From NCBI RefSeq assembly GCF_030253575.1, contig NC_080561.1, positions 337,501 through 401,500 on the forward strand: 64,000 nucleotides of DNA, given 5' to 3'. Below the pieces are notes generated by a model. The model saw only the letters and a program-made list of their open reading frames with translations. It ran no database searches and was not told the DNA's origin. Below are positions 11,546-22,890 of the stretch, piece by piece. The position numbers and the translations under genes are program-made. Within the stretch, counting starts at the first letter, position 1. The number at the start of each line of letters is the position of its first letter. This stretch comes from Rhododendron vialii (lineage: Eukaryota > Streptophyta > Magnoliopsida > Ericales > Ericaceae).

Positions 11546-13739
11546 TAACGATCACATTTGTTGGGAGTTTGTCCGATGTATCGACCCGCCACTACGTGCT
11601 TAAGGCCCAATTTGTATGGAAGTAACGACAAAAAGTCCACCACATTACTTGGGCCCGATATACATTGAATGACCCATATCCACTTAAAAGGCTAAGTCTT
11701 GTAAATGGTGAGCCATCCAATTGTATATTAAGGTCCAATTCTTTTTTCTGCTTATCCAATATGGGCCTCAACGTTGAAAAACACGTTCTAATAAAATCTT
11801 TGTTTGTTTATTTTCAAATCAGAGAGTAGATTTGTACGCACTCATGACTCTCCTGTTTTAGTACTACTAGTCTGTTATAATGAATGTTTGTCTGTCTGTC
11901 TAAAGGTATGGTACTATTTTCTTGACAAATTTGGTTGAGAGATTATGATCATCACGTGGACGTGCATAAGGCATTGGTTGGATGTAATGTATATATAATT
12001 TCTTCGAAATTGAGAATTACAGCTAGATCGAACATCGACGACTATGACCGCTGCATGCATATGCATGCATGAATTGCATGGTAAGCTTAAACCTTCTTCC
12101 ACGGCAGAGTAATAGTACTACTACTCTTTCTATGGTCTGTCGTGGGACATGCAAGATCAATCAATCAATCACAATATTAGCTACGGACTACAAATCTCTC
12201 CGTCACATTAGGGGACAGTCGACAAATTAAACAAGATCCAATATTTGTCAATGGCCCCAGCCCCGGCCCACCTCTGAAATTAACTTCCCCTTTAAGTCAA
12301 CCAAGTTCATATTCCATTTATACCAGTAGCTAGTACGTTTAATACTATTCCATTTAGTGTAATATAATTGTTTCATCGATCCCACTTCCCTTGATCGCTA
12401 ACCAACTGAATTAAGCAATGATTTTTACAAATTTCAAGCACCCCTGGCCTGCTGATTTTTCTGAATAAGGACGTGGTCAAAACGATTAATTAAAGAAAGA
12501 TCAAATATATGGAGGGGCTTCTTTCCATTGCAACAATGCTGCTATATAGGCTAACCCTTTTTGACATTAATCACTTTGTTTCTCGGAATAATTAAGCCGG
12601 ACTACACCTTATTGATATTAGCCACTTTGTTTCCTAAAAAGCCCCTTTAGGTCCAAAAGTTGATGTATGTGGAAAAAATGATCTATCTCAAAATCCATAC
12701 TGTAACTTTTTGGGGGTTAAAGAGGCTAAAAGCGCATTTAATTAGCCCCTTTAGTCCGTTTGGGAAACTCAAATTGTGCTGGGCATGACAGGTTGTTTAC
12801 AATCAATCAGTACGGCTGGACCTTAATTATTTTCATTTGGGATCTTATACCAATCCTTAGGAGTACATGCATCAAGCCAGGTGATAAAGACAAACTATGC
12901 ATGATGAACAAAATGTGAATATCGTTGCATTATTAGGCTTCTAGCCTTCCTTAATTAGTGTTGACTTCTTTGCTACAACATGCATGATCTCAGCATATTA
13001 CCAAAACAAAAATGACCCCAAAATCAGGAATTAACCCAAATATAATAGGAAGGGTTTTGTCTCCAAAACGAACTAGTAGGTACTTGAGGGGTTAGGTTCA
13101 GCACTGGAAACTCAAATTTGGGTGGACAAGGCCTAAGTTCGAATTCTTATAATTTATTATTAGGTTGAACATACTCCTAACATCATCCACACATGGTAGA
13201 CCTTAGCTTTGGTCCCCACATAAGTGAGATACTATGGTTTCTTACGTGTTATATATATGATGTGACGGAAATAATACTCTCAAATGAAAATAATAGGTAC
13301 GAGTACCATACGTGCACTTCATTTTATTGGGAAAAAAAAGAAGAAAGGTACTTGACTTAGTCCATGCACGATAGTAGTCTTTATCATCTATCTAACATGA
13401 TGGTACCCCCTCAAATAAAAATCGGACATAATGCTAGGTAAACCCAGTACTCTCTACTTCCCATGGTTAGAACTCTCACTTTTTTTTTTTGCATCGACGA
13501 TCAGGGTTTCTCATGACTATATATGTGTGTGTTTGTTATTATTTTATGCTTCAATTGTCTCTTCCCCTTAGTCTTAATTTAAGTAAATACGGCATTGGAT
13601 TAATATAAATATGTTTAGAACTTAAAACCCTTTTTTTTTTTTTTATAGGCAACACAAGTTTAGAACTTAAAACCTTGGCGATCACACCGAGTCTTCCATT
13701 AGAAAAGAAAATCAATGCAAACCCACTCTCATTTACACA
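11546..13739. other. Intergenic, unassigned retroelement debris and AT-rich DNA
   Basis: 11546-11800 is probably remnant internal or LTR sequence of the copia-like element. The rest has no gene that I can support. Around 12630-12770 two halves share AGCCCCTTTAG words in opposite orientation, a weak MITE candidate. Confidence 0.4.
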
Positions 13740-13748
13740 TTTAATTTA

Positions 13749-14046
13749 AGGGAAAGATTACAATACACACCTTTTATTTGGGTGTGTATCATATGCACCC
13801 CTCAAAAATATTATGAATTGTAAAGAAAATGTTATGAATCGTATTGTTAAAAAGTTACAAATCGTATAAAGGTTACGAGATACACCAAAATGTTGTGAAT
13901 CATAATGAAAATGTTACGAATCGTTACTCTAAAAGGTTATGAATTCTAGAACAAAAGTTATGAAACACACTAAAATGTTATAATTGAACCATAAAATATG
14001 TGCATATGATACACCTTTTTAAATGGTGTGTATTGTAGACTTTCTC
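13749..14046. mobile_element. Mutator-like MITE, 298 bp, with perfect 9-bp target duplication
   Basis: The ends AGGGAAAGATTACAATACAC and GTGTATTGTAGACTTTCTC are inverted repeats that continue inward (GGTGTGTATCATATGCAC / GTGCATATGATACACC). TTTAATTTA occurs exactly at both sides (13740-13748 and 14047-14055). A 9-bp duplication with long inverted ends points to the Mutator superfamily. The interior repeats the word GTTATGAATC/GTTACGAATC several times. Confidence 0.85.
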
Positions 14047-14725
14047 TTTAATTTAAACCTTAATTATGCAACTAGCTAGTGTGATTACTCTAAACTCCTA
14101 CGTACCTATCTAATTAATTAATTAATATTGTAAATTTTGGTGAAACGACCTTGAAGTTTAATTTGTACTTGAATCCGAGCTTGACTATTATAAGAACTTG
14201 ACTCCTTGTTTGAAAAGAACAAACTAATTCTCACGTGGTTTGGAAAGTCAAATGTACAGATTTGCACTGGTAAAACACAATGAATCTTTGAGGTAGGCAG
14301 CCAAGATATTGCCAACAAACAATTTATGTTATTTTAATCAACAGTGCTATATATACGTTCCGAGACCATACATATATATCGACGAGGTATTGACGGACAC
14401 GCGGGACTTGGAGTGGGCCTTGCGTGTCTGTCAGTATCTCATCATCAGGTCGGTTCTCTTAGGATTATTGTAATTGGGCAAGAAAAGTAGAACGTTGTCA
14501 AGAAATGTGAATTGGAACGAGCGGTAGATGAATTTTTTTCTCAGAAACGGAACGAGATCATCCCACGAATTTAAGAATCCATACATCGTGCATCAACTCG
14601 TAAACTGACAAGAAGTTTCTTTTTGTGTACAAAAAAAAGACAAGAAGTTTCTTTCTCGACCCAATACATTATGATTATTATTATTATGAGTATAAAAGAT
14701 TCAGACAAAAAGATGCCTATATCAA
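14047..14725. other. Intergenic, nothing recognised
   Basis: AT-rich sequence without coding support, with one (AATT)n run near 14112. At 14385-14445 GACGGACACGCGGGACTTG faces CGTGTCTGTCAG, a short imperfect inverted repeat of unknown meaning. Confidence 0.35.
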
Positions 14726-14783
14726 TTTAGGGATGCAAACAGTGCGATTTGGTTCGGGCATGAGTAAAACCAAAATTTATACT

Positions 14784-15252
14784 TTTTTTTTTTTTTGCAA
14801 CAGAAAAAGATTTTATTAATCTTTATAAATGATTACAAAAATTAAATGGAACAAGGGCACACATGCAAAAGCCATCCAAGACCACCGAAATGGACGGCAC
14901 GGAAGGCAAGACGCCAACCAACCACCAAAAACCCAAAAGAAACCCAACCTAAAAACAAAACAAACACCTAGCAAGCCTCAAACCCAAGGAAAAACAAACC
15001 CCTAGCACCGAAGCCTAACAGCACCCGAAAGACACCGAAAGGCCAAAAAGACATAACCACCGAAACCTAACACACTCGCAAAACCACAAGGAAAGAAGAG
15101 CTCCAAATGATAGGGAAGTGACAACCCCAAGACACCAAAAAAAAACAATGAAAGGTCCAAAAACGCAACCACCAAAACCTAAAAAACACCCGCAAGCTCC
15201 ATAAGGAAACTAGAACTCCAAAGAAAGGGAAGCGTCCTCCCTCATATCAGAA
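14784..15252 (-). mobile_element. 5'-truncated LINE 3' end, minus strand, 17-bp target duplication
   Basis: A run of T at the left is the poly-A tail of a minus-strand insertion. Reading the minus strand, the tail is preceded by TTTGTAATCATTT and AATAAAATCTTTT, the usual 3' end of plant L1-type LINEs, and by a G/T-rich 3' region. The same 17 bases, AAAACCAAAATTTATAC, flank it at about 14767-14783 and 15252-15268. That duplication length suits target-primed reverse transcription. It holds no coding region. Confidence 0.8.
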
Positions 15253-15775
15253 AACCAAAATTTATACTTGAACCGAAACCATTAACCAAAATCAGCGACT
15301 TTCTTTTTATATAAACCATAACCAAAACCGTCTCCTAATGATTCAGTTTGGTTCTTCACCGAAACTGACGCCAACATTTTTAATTACCCATTCTTGAAAC
15401 CGAAACCATTAACCAAAATCGGCGACTTTCTTTTTATATAAACCATAACTAAAACCATCTGCTAATGATTCGGTTTGGTTCTTCACAGAAACCGACGCCA
15501 ATATTTTTAATTACCCGTAACCCACCCTTGACCGGTAAAGGTGAAAGAGGAAGGAAAAAATCAAGAAAATGTAAATTATTAAGTCAATTAACACAAAACA
15601 AATCAACCTTTTAAACTCAAAGAGAAATCAAGTTCACAACAAAGTCAACATAAAATTCCTCTTTCAAACACAAAGACAAAGAGAGAGTGAATCCATAGAG
15701 TTCAAAGATACTAAACTATACCTGCAACTAAATAAACATAAAATGCTTACATAATACAGTGAGTCCATCTTCCGT

Positions 15776-15798
15776 GTGTGTGTGTGTGTGTGTGTGGT

Positions 15799-15832
<34 letters not shown>
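15776..15832. repeat. (TG)n followed by a 34-base poly-G run
   Basis: A (TG)n tract from about 15774 passes through TGGTGG into an unbroken run of 34 G (15799-15832). Such a long G run is rare in plant DNA and is a strong G-quadruplex candidate. Its exact length is the kind of feature that sequencing gets wrong. Confidence 0.9.
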
Positions 15833-15833
<1 letters not shown>

Positions 15834-16658
15834 GTATTTTTATAATTATATTGTGTCTCGGTTTCGGTTATGGTGCAATTAATATAAAATCAAATCCAAA
15901 ACGTAACCAGCTGATTTTTCCAAATTAAAAACCACAACCACGGTTAAAAAAATTAGTTAAAAACTGTTCCAATTGTTTCGGTTAACCATCGGTTCGGTGG
16001 AAATTGCCATCACTAATCATATATGGTCCAGATTTTCAGGCCTTAGTAAAACTTGTGGGTTTTTTTTTTTATAGGGTTATTTCATTCAAATCCCTTATAG
16101 CTTCCATGTAGATCTTCCCTCAGATTGCTAGTTCTCCCTTGTTCATACGGGTGAGAAGTCAACCATTGTAGTAGTACTTTCTCGAAAGTTTTGAATATAT
16201 ATATTATTACAGTACTAATTTGAAATTGTCTTTTTAAAAAATAAAATTTTTTTTTGCGTTGCGGAACGGAGCCTCAATCCAGCCAGCAAACTGAAGATTC
16301 CTAAAAACTACTACCGTACTGATTAGTTAAGTTTTGTAACCATATATCTCTGTCTCTCTCTCTCTCAAGAATTTATAGCCTTTGAAATTCTATTTTCACA
16401 TACACCTAAAAACTCGCTTTCCACGAGATTGATTGAGACGTACGCTAGCATTGAAAATTCCACTTTTCAAATTAAGACATCGATCATAAATGTGAAAACA
16501 TTGGAATTCCTTTTGTTTCTTCGATCAGGATTTTAATTAACGCTGACCACCTTGTGTTTGTTGGACATCCTAAATCCTAATCGAGAGAATACTCTCGTCT
16601 TCCCTAACTTATGAAAACATTGAAAAGGGTGGGTCATGGCCCGGGTGTTTGAGATATA

Positions 16659-16885
16659 CCCTTTGATCCCACTTTAAACGTTCTTTGCGGAAATTCGTAC
16701 ATTTTTAAATCCAAAAATATATATTTCTATATTTTTTTATTTTTTTAATTACACCAAATAAAATTATTCAATGAGTACTTTAATTTGATGTAAAAAAGAT
16801 TAGAAATTAATATATTAAAATAGTTTTTTGGGATTTGAAAATGCACGAATTCCCACATGGGACATTTAAAGTGGGACGAAGGGAG
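16659..16885. mobile_element. Stowaway-like MITE, 227 bp, TA duplication
   Basis: The ends CCCTTTGATCCCACTTTAAA and TTTAAAGTGGGACGAAGGGAG are inverted, and TA lies at each border. The end type (CTCCCTYCGTCCCA) is that of Stowaway/Tc1-Mariner MITEs. The middle shares AATGAGTACTTTAATTTG with the copies at 2000 and 22649. Confidence 0.75.
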
Positions 16886-17777
16886 TATTTGGTTTGAAAG
16901 GTGAAGAATATTATAAACACTAACACAGTGCTCATTTCAATTAATTTTGAAAACTACACTAGTGGGGGGATACGGTGATTTGTACTAAATTTAACACTCT
17001 TAAGGACAATCGGTATTATTGGTTTTTTTTAACCCTCTGTTTAAAAAAAATTCTTAATCATTGATCTCGACTAGAGAAATCAACAAAATTTCTAAACTAT
17101 GGACTGAATTTTTTTTTTTTTTAAATCAAGTAAGACGATAGTACTACAAAGGACATTCTTTAGCAAACATTTTTTTAGTGTTTGGTTATATTTTCTTGGT
17201 TTATAAATTCAATACAGCTCATTAAGACGATTGATTAATAAATAAATAAATAAAAGCTAAAGAAAGGATGACAGTAAAACGTTTTCTCTAGCTAATTTAA
17301 AGCAAGCTGGCCTCTAACTCTATTGTCAGCATAAATTAAGAAATTGAGGAGACAATTATTTGGCCAAATCTTAGACTTCTTCCTCGTCCAAAAAAGGTAA
17401 AACAAAAGTGAAATTTCATAGTACTACGTACGTTGAATGAGAGAGAGACAAGTTTGAAAATGAGTACGTACGTAGTACTGTAATAATATATAATAATACT
17501 ACTAAAAGCTAGAACGACCTTTTTCAGCTCAACCCATTTGACGATCTGATGCATTTACATCTAATACTATTCTCTTTGTTTAAGATATTCAAATCACCTG
17601 AGAATTCAAATCAAAGCACCATAAAATCAATTCAACCAAACTAAAACCCAGCCCCTTTGAAACGTTAGGATCCGTTGGAAGGAAATATTCAATATAGTTT
17701 ACTACTACTCCTCTTTATAATTGAGCTAAATTAAAATTTAAAGGGCTTGGACATCTGCTAGTGTGATGTATAATATA
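16886..17777. other. Intergenic, nothing recognised
   Basis: AT-rich with poly-T and (AATA)n runs and no supported coding frame. The minus-strand frame at 17336-17554 has neither a known motif nor neighbouring exons. Confidence 0.4.
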
Positions 17778-18142
17778 CGGGGCGGTTCCGGGGACATTCA
17801 AAAAAACACCTAAAAAAATACTTCATAGTTCTCGATTAAATTTTGATAATCCGAGCCGCTCAATGTGATCAGAACATGATTTTAAGGGTACCCGCGAGAA
17901 ATCAGCAAAAAAAATAACCGGGAAGGGCTTAATCCGAACAGTTTTGAACAGTTTTTTATTGAACGGTTCAAATAAAAACTGCTCAAATCAATCATTTCCC
18001 GGTCATTTTTTTGCTAATTTTTAGCGGGCACCCTTAAAATCACATTCTGCACACATTGAACGGTTCGGATTATAAAAATTTGATCAGAAACTATGAGATT
18101 GAGATTTGGATTATTTTTTTAGGTGTCCCTTGAACCGTCCCG
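17778..18142. mobile_element. Fully palindromic MITE, 365 bp (family A, copy 1)
   Basis: The ends CGGGGCGGTTC and GAACCGTCCCG are inverted repeats and ATATA lies on both sides (17773-17777 and 18143-18147). Almost the whole element folds back, e.g. GATAATCCGAGCCGCTCAATG against CATTGAACGGTTCGGATTAT and AAACTGCTCAAAT against the opposite arm. The core is shared with the element at 21364-21713. Confidence 0.75.
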
Positions 18143-18435
18143 ATATACATATATGACTGTTTATATACCAATCTTAGGGGTTGGTTAAGTGGTCAAGGCC
18201 TTTGGCTTTCATCTTTGGCCAGGTATTTTAGTTTTGGTAGTAGGTGAAGAAAAAAATATGGTAATGATTGAAGAGATAGATAATGAGTAGATCTAGAGAG
18301 AGAAATAAAAGTAATAATTAGAGAAATATGATAATTATTGAAGAAAGAAATAGCTAGGGTAATGATTAGTAAACAAAAACAAAACAAAGTTAAACTTGAA
18401 AACGAACAAAGCCTTAAGGATTTGTTTCCTTCTAA
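18143..18435. other. Short gap with a SINE-like box A sequence
   Basis: GGGTTGGTTAAGTGGTCAAGG at 18178-18198 resembles the tRNA-derived box A of plant SINEs. No clear box B, tail or target duplication was seen, so a SINE is only possible. Confidence 0.3.
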
Positions 18436-19216
18436 GGCCATCCACAGTGGTATAATCAAATACCAATTGTTTTTAAAGTTAACAATGTTGGTGCAAAAGA
18501 TTACTCACAATGGTATAATCAAACTTAGCAACATCCTTAGAAATAATCAAATTTTGGGCTTTGGATAACCAAAACTAACAACCTTTTTCAATAATCAAAA
18601 TTTGTGGATCCTATACCACATAAGTTAACTAGTTCCAAAATTTGTATACATGCGTGTTTCAACTATTATTTTTTTATTTCCTTCTTCGCCCACTCTTTTT
18701 TTTGATTAAAAAAATAAAATTGAAGAATAAAAATTTTATGTAGCCAATCTTTTTTTCTACTCTATATTTTTTTCATTTCGCCAACAAACTATTTCTCTTT
18801 CTTTTCCTCCAAAAGTGAAACTCATATCTCTCGATCATCTACAATTCAATCTATCGTCGCCGGATTAAGGTGTTTCACTCTTCTTTCCTGTTTCTACTAC
18901 CCACCCCCGAAAAAAAATAAAAGAAGGAAAAAATCATATAGGAGGGAAGGAAGTCACCGATTTTTTTTTTCAAAATTAAGAGAGGGAATCGATATATTTT
19001 AACTCATAAAAAACGTAAATGGAAGGAAGTGAATGACGGGAAACCGGAGGGTGAGAGAATGAAATTGTAGTGGACCCCCCATATTTTGATTATGAACTAG
19101 AAGTGACCATAGTGAAGCTTAACATTGTTAAGCTTAGCAACCTCTTAAGTGAATAATCAAAAGCTGATGTGTCAACTTTTGGTTATCATTTTTTGATTAT
19201 ACCACTGTGGATGGCC
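18436..19216. mobile_element. Harbinger-like element, 781 bp, 25-bp perfect inverted ends
   Basis: GGCCATCCACAGTGGTATAA begins the left end and its exact inverse closes the right end; the match runs about 25 bp. TAA lies on each side (18433-18435, 19217-19219), the PIF/Harbinger target. There is no transposase frame, so it is non-autonomous. A partial second end-like word (CACAATGGTATAATCAAAC) sits 70 bp inside the left end. Confidence 0.85.
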
Positions 19217-19990
19217 TAAGGTCTCATGTTCTATCAACTCCTTTGGGGTCATTTCATAATAGAGTTTTGATCTAATTGAGACTCTTGTAAGTGAGCAATA
19301 AGATTAATCTCTCAAGACTAGTCGAGTCGATCGTAAATTTGCTCGGACACCTGAGTTATGGGTAAAAAAATATATATCTGTTTATATCGTGGTTGCAACA
19401 AAGCCGAGGCTACGAAACACAGCAGGAGTCGGCCTACTACTACTAGTTACACTAGTTTGAATCAGCCCAACACCATAGGAGAATTTGAAGCCCAAGTGTA
19501 GGAGGGCTTCTTCCTCGTTCGGATTGAAGAAGTCAGTCCGTGTAATTGTGGCCTCCGAGGCCCCCAATAGTTTTAGAATGTATGTAAGTTCACTTCCCAC
19601 AACATTTTGTCACTCCTACTTAGGCCTTTTTGCATTTAATTTGCAAAAAAAAACTCCTGGGTCTGCCATTTTGATTTTTATTCATATCTTAATTAATATT
19701 TTGCACTATTGGAAGGATGATTTTTGCATAAAATTAAATTGATCAAACATCGATAGTCATATGATCAAATTGATTTGCCATGGAAAGAGTTCTGTACCAA
19801 ATCATAGCTAGTATTCAAAGAAATGTGATCAAATCAGATCGTTTCAAATGCCGGATCAATCTTAAATTGGAAATGTATGACATTTTTAGTGGATCATCCT
19901 GCATAAAATATTGTGCGCCAATTTTTTTAACTCTGTTTTTTTTTTTTTTTTTGAACTGACGATACGATAACTTGCAATTAATTTAACTTT
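19217..19990. other. Intergenic with an unassigned ORF
   Basis: The minus-strand frame 19382-19600 (72 codons) has coding-like composition but no recognised domain and no adjoining exons. It could be an old gene fragment. Elsewhere AT-rich, nothing recognised. Confidence 0.3.
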
Positions 19991-19999
19991 TATCTTGGT

Positions 20000-20198
20000 T
20001 GGCATCTTGCCAATCTCATGTTGTTTTACCCTTTAGGTTCTGGCGGTGTTTGATCACAAGTGTGTGCGGTTTGCCATTTTTTGGTTAAGTCTTTGCCCTA
20101 TTTGTTATGCATCGTGCTTAGGATCCTTTTAATATTTGTAATATCTTTCCAAAGATTAATAAAATTGTTCTTGCTCTGCAAAAAAAAAAAAAAAACTT
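20000..20198 (+). mobile_element. LINE 3' end with poly-A tail, plus strand
   Basis: TTTGTAATATCTTTCC and AAGATTAATAAAATTG immediately precede a poly-A run at about 20180-20195. This is the same arrangement as the LINE tail at 14784-15252, on the other strand. Only a short 5'-truncated 3' region is present and the left boundary is uncertain. Confidence 0.6.
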
Positions 20199-20305
20199 AA
20201 TTAACATTTTTGTTTAAAGGAATCCACTTCTTCATCTATAAAGAATCCTGGTCCCAAGGATGAATCGCTATAATACATGCTCATACAAACAACTCCAATA
20301 AAGAA

Positions 20306-20342
<37 letters not shown>

Positions 20343-20990
20343 GCTTCATTATGGCCCAAGAGGCCATTACCTAGGGCCCCATATTATATGGCCCTCTACT
20401 CGATTTAACTAAAACTTAATCAAAATAATGGTGAACAATCATGAAAAAATTCAATTTTATATCTCTCAAAGTGGTGACTTTGCCATTTGCGTGTGGTTAA
20501 CGATACAATGTTACACAACTTTTAAAAAATAATAATAATATGAGATCTCTACTACGCTAATAAAAATGTTAAAATTGTTTGGGTCAAATTTTTATTGCCA
20601 AGATTTAAGTAAATCAATTAAATGTGAAGCAATAAAAACATGTTTCATGTTTTGTAATCCTTGTAACAATTTTATTTTGAAGTTAATGTTGCAGTTTTTA
20701 TTTTTAAGAAAGTATATATGGGTCTCATTTTCTAAGCTAGTGTAGAGCTTCGAAAATCCCAGAACCGGCTGTGCATAAGTAGTGCTAAATTTTTTAAACT
20801 TCACTATGGTTGTCAAACGTTGTACTACTAATTTATTTTATGAATTCTATAATATATTCTCCACACTGGAGTACATAATTTTCGTTTTCGAATCATTAAT
20901 CCTACGTAATTAAACTTGGATCCTAGTCATGAGTGGGTCCTCTGAATGCAGTTGACAAATGGTCCACACCTTATAATTAACCTACCACTC
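20199..20990. other. Intergenic, nothing recognised apart from (CT)n
   Basis: A (CT)n microsatellite lies at about 20310-20341. No gene supported on either strand. Confidence 0.4.
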
Positions 20991-21162
20991 AAGGATGGGA
21001 TCGGGGTCTAGAGGCGGCGACCGCCACGACAAGAATTTTAGAAGATATAATTATTATATGTAAAAAAAAAATTTATGCCCAACTTATATAGTCTCGCCAC
21101 CACTAAATTTTTTTAGTATACATTTCGCCACTATTAAGATAAAATTCTGGTTCCGTCCATGA
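20991..21162. repeat. Dispersed element of about 170 bp, copy 1
   Basis: It begins CAAGGATGGGATCGGGGTCTAG and ends TTCTGGTTCCGTCCATG. It includes GGCGGCGACCGCCACGACAAG and TATAGTCTCGCCACCACTA. The same sequence occurs in reverse orientation at 32328-32512. Ends AAGGATGGGATC / GGTTCCGTCCAT are weakly inverted, so a small MITE is likely. Confidence 0.7.
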
Positions 21163-21363
21163 ACCTACTAGTGCTCCTGGCTGAGAAATTAAAGAGGAGC
21201 CCTCTCCTCTAATTATGCGGTGCATATAAATGTGTAACCCCAATAAGTGCCTGCTTCTATCCATCATCCAATTCCACCCACCACGCAACCCTCACTTTCT
21301 CACCATACAATTACATGGTCATGTTCCATTTCAATTAGTATGTGGATGTGGATATATATATAT

Positions 21364-21713
21364 AGTAATTTTCAGGTCCACTCGCCCGGATTTTCTTATG
21401 GTCCGGATTTTCCCCTTTTCCGATCGATTTGTGATAATCCGAGCCGCTTAATATGTTCAGAACGTGATTTTAAGGGTACCTACGGGAAATCAGCAAAAAA
21501 GATGATCGGGAAGGGCTTGATCAGAGCAGTTTTTTACTGAACCGTTCAATAAAAAACTGCTCGGATCAAGCCCTTCCCGATCATTTGTTTTTGCTAATTT
21601 CTTGCAAGTATCCTTAAAATCACGTTCTGATCACTTTGAGCGGCTCGGATCATCGAAATTCGATCGGAAAATGCGAGGTCCGGACCGTAAGACGTCCGGA
21701 CTTGAAAAGAACT
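21364..21713. mobile_element. Palindromic MITE of about 350 bp (family A, copy 2)
   Basis: The arms pair over nearly their whole length: GGGAAGGGCTTGATCAGAGC against CGGATCAAGCCCTTCCCGAT, and ATAATCCGAGCCGCTTAATA against GAGCGGCTCGGATCATCG. The core matches the element at 17778, but the outer ends differ (GGTCCGGA-type here, CGGGACGGTTC-type there). TA-rich sequence on both sides hides any target duplication. Confidence 0.7.
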
Positions 21714-22648
21714 ATATATATATATATAAGCTAATGGTATGTTTTTCTTTTTAGAATGAAAATAATAGTAGGTTGAACAACTCGCGTAGAATTCTGTGAG
21801 AAGTTCCTTTTGGTGTTTTTGTTTGATTATATGAAAATAGTTAGCCGTTCAACACATTACATCAATCAACTGAGCTCGGGGTCCGCAGCCTTAATTCACA
21901 CCAATAGTAAAATGCTCTGCATGAATTAGCCTAGCTTCTAGATATATATAACTAGTTGTCTCGGTAAATTGATACCCACTCTTATTGTGCATTCACACAA
22001 ACCCCCTGCTTGATATATGTTATAAAGGTTGGAATTGAACTATAAAACTACTGACTTTTGTTCTGTTGGTTATTTTTGTAGAGTGGACTTACCGTCCGGA
22101 CGTATGATGTTTGGCCCAAAATGAGGTATTGACATACGTATGGAAATGTGTTATTGTAACTTCAATTTGGATTCCATAATGTGCGTTGTCTATTTTTTTT
22201 TTTTTTTAATTTTATTGAATATGTATTGTTTAAGTTGTTCAAGCTATTTTATGACTGTTACAAGGGTGAAAACTGGAACTTCATTGAATTGATCGCATCT
22301 CTCTTACGCAAAACAAATATTTTATATTAATTCATTCACTAGCTAATTCATTTTTTTCTCCAAATTAATCAAGATTAACTTCACTATTACTTTTTTTCAT
22401 CTAGTTATACTATTTACATTTCAATGGCAAGGTCTAGCGTTCGAGCCTACAAAGATGCATCCAATTTCCGTTGATTGTAAACCTAGGAGTATTATTCTTC
22501 TCTGACTCACTGAGGTTATCTTCCTGAGGTGGTGGCCTACCCCAGTGGTAAAGGGCAGTGTATGCCCCACGCTCACCACCGGAATTCGCGGCCCCCTTCC
22601 CCTACCTTTAGATTAGCTTAGTTTCTCCTAACCTGTGGCCAAAAAATA
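21714..22648. other. Intergenic with a possible tRNA-derived SINE remnant
   Basis: GGTGGCCTACCCCAGTGGTAA at about 22531-22551 resembles a SINE box A. It is followed by a GC-richer block to about 22630. No tail or target duplication is evident. The rest is AT-rich without a gene. Confidence 0.35.
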
Positions 22649-22890
22649 CTCAATCTGTCCCAATTTAAATGCTCCTTACGGGAGATCATGTAACTTTGAT
22701 CTCAAGAAATAAAGTACTTTCGGAATTCATTTTTAACTTTGTTTTGCATCTTTCAAAAGATCTCGATGAATACTTTACAAATGGTGCAACAAAGTTCCAA
22801 AAAAGATTATTGAAAAATACGATTTGTTTTGAAAGTCAAAATAACACGACTTTACATAGAGAGCATTTAAAATGGGATGGAGGGAGGGAG
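22649..22890. mobile_element. Stowaway-like MITE, 242 bp, TA duplication
   Basis: The ends CTCAATCTGTCCCAATTTAAA and TTTAAAATGGGATGGAGGGAG are inverted with TA at both borders. The interior AAAGATCTCGATGAATACTTT matches the copy near 2100. Confidence 0.75.

Larger units (their letters stand above)
14726..16016. mobile_element. hAT-like GAACCG-rich element interrupted by a LINE copy
   Basis: The left end (TTTAGGGATGCAAACAGTGCG, then GGTTCGG) and right end (CGGTTCGGTGG, then TTGCCATCACTAA) form a weak inverted pair. Ends of this TAGGGATGGCAA type are seen in plant hAT elements. Inside it a block of about 127 bp (AACCGAAACCATTAACCAAA...) is tandemly duplicated at about 15269-15395 and 15396-15522. 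I could not find a clean 8-bp target duplication, so the borders are approximate. Confidence 0.5.

Noticed and set aside
19382..19600. 72-codon minus-strand frame
   Set aside because: Coding-like composition only; no motif, no neighbouring exons, no promoter.
22525..22640. tRNA gene or intact SINE
   Set aside because: Only a box A-like word is visible. No cloverleaf, box B, tail or target duplication could be found.
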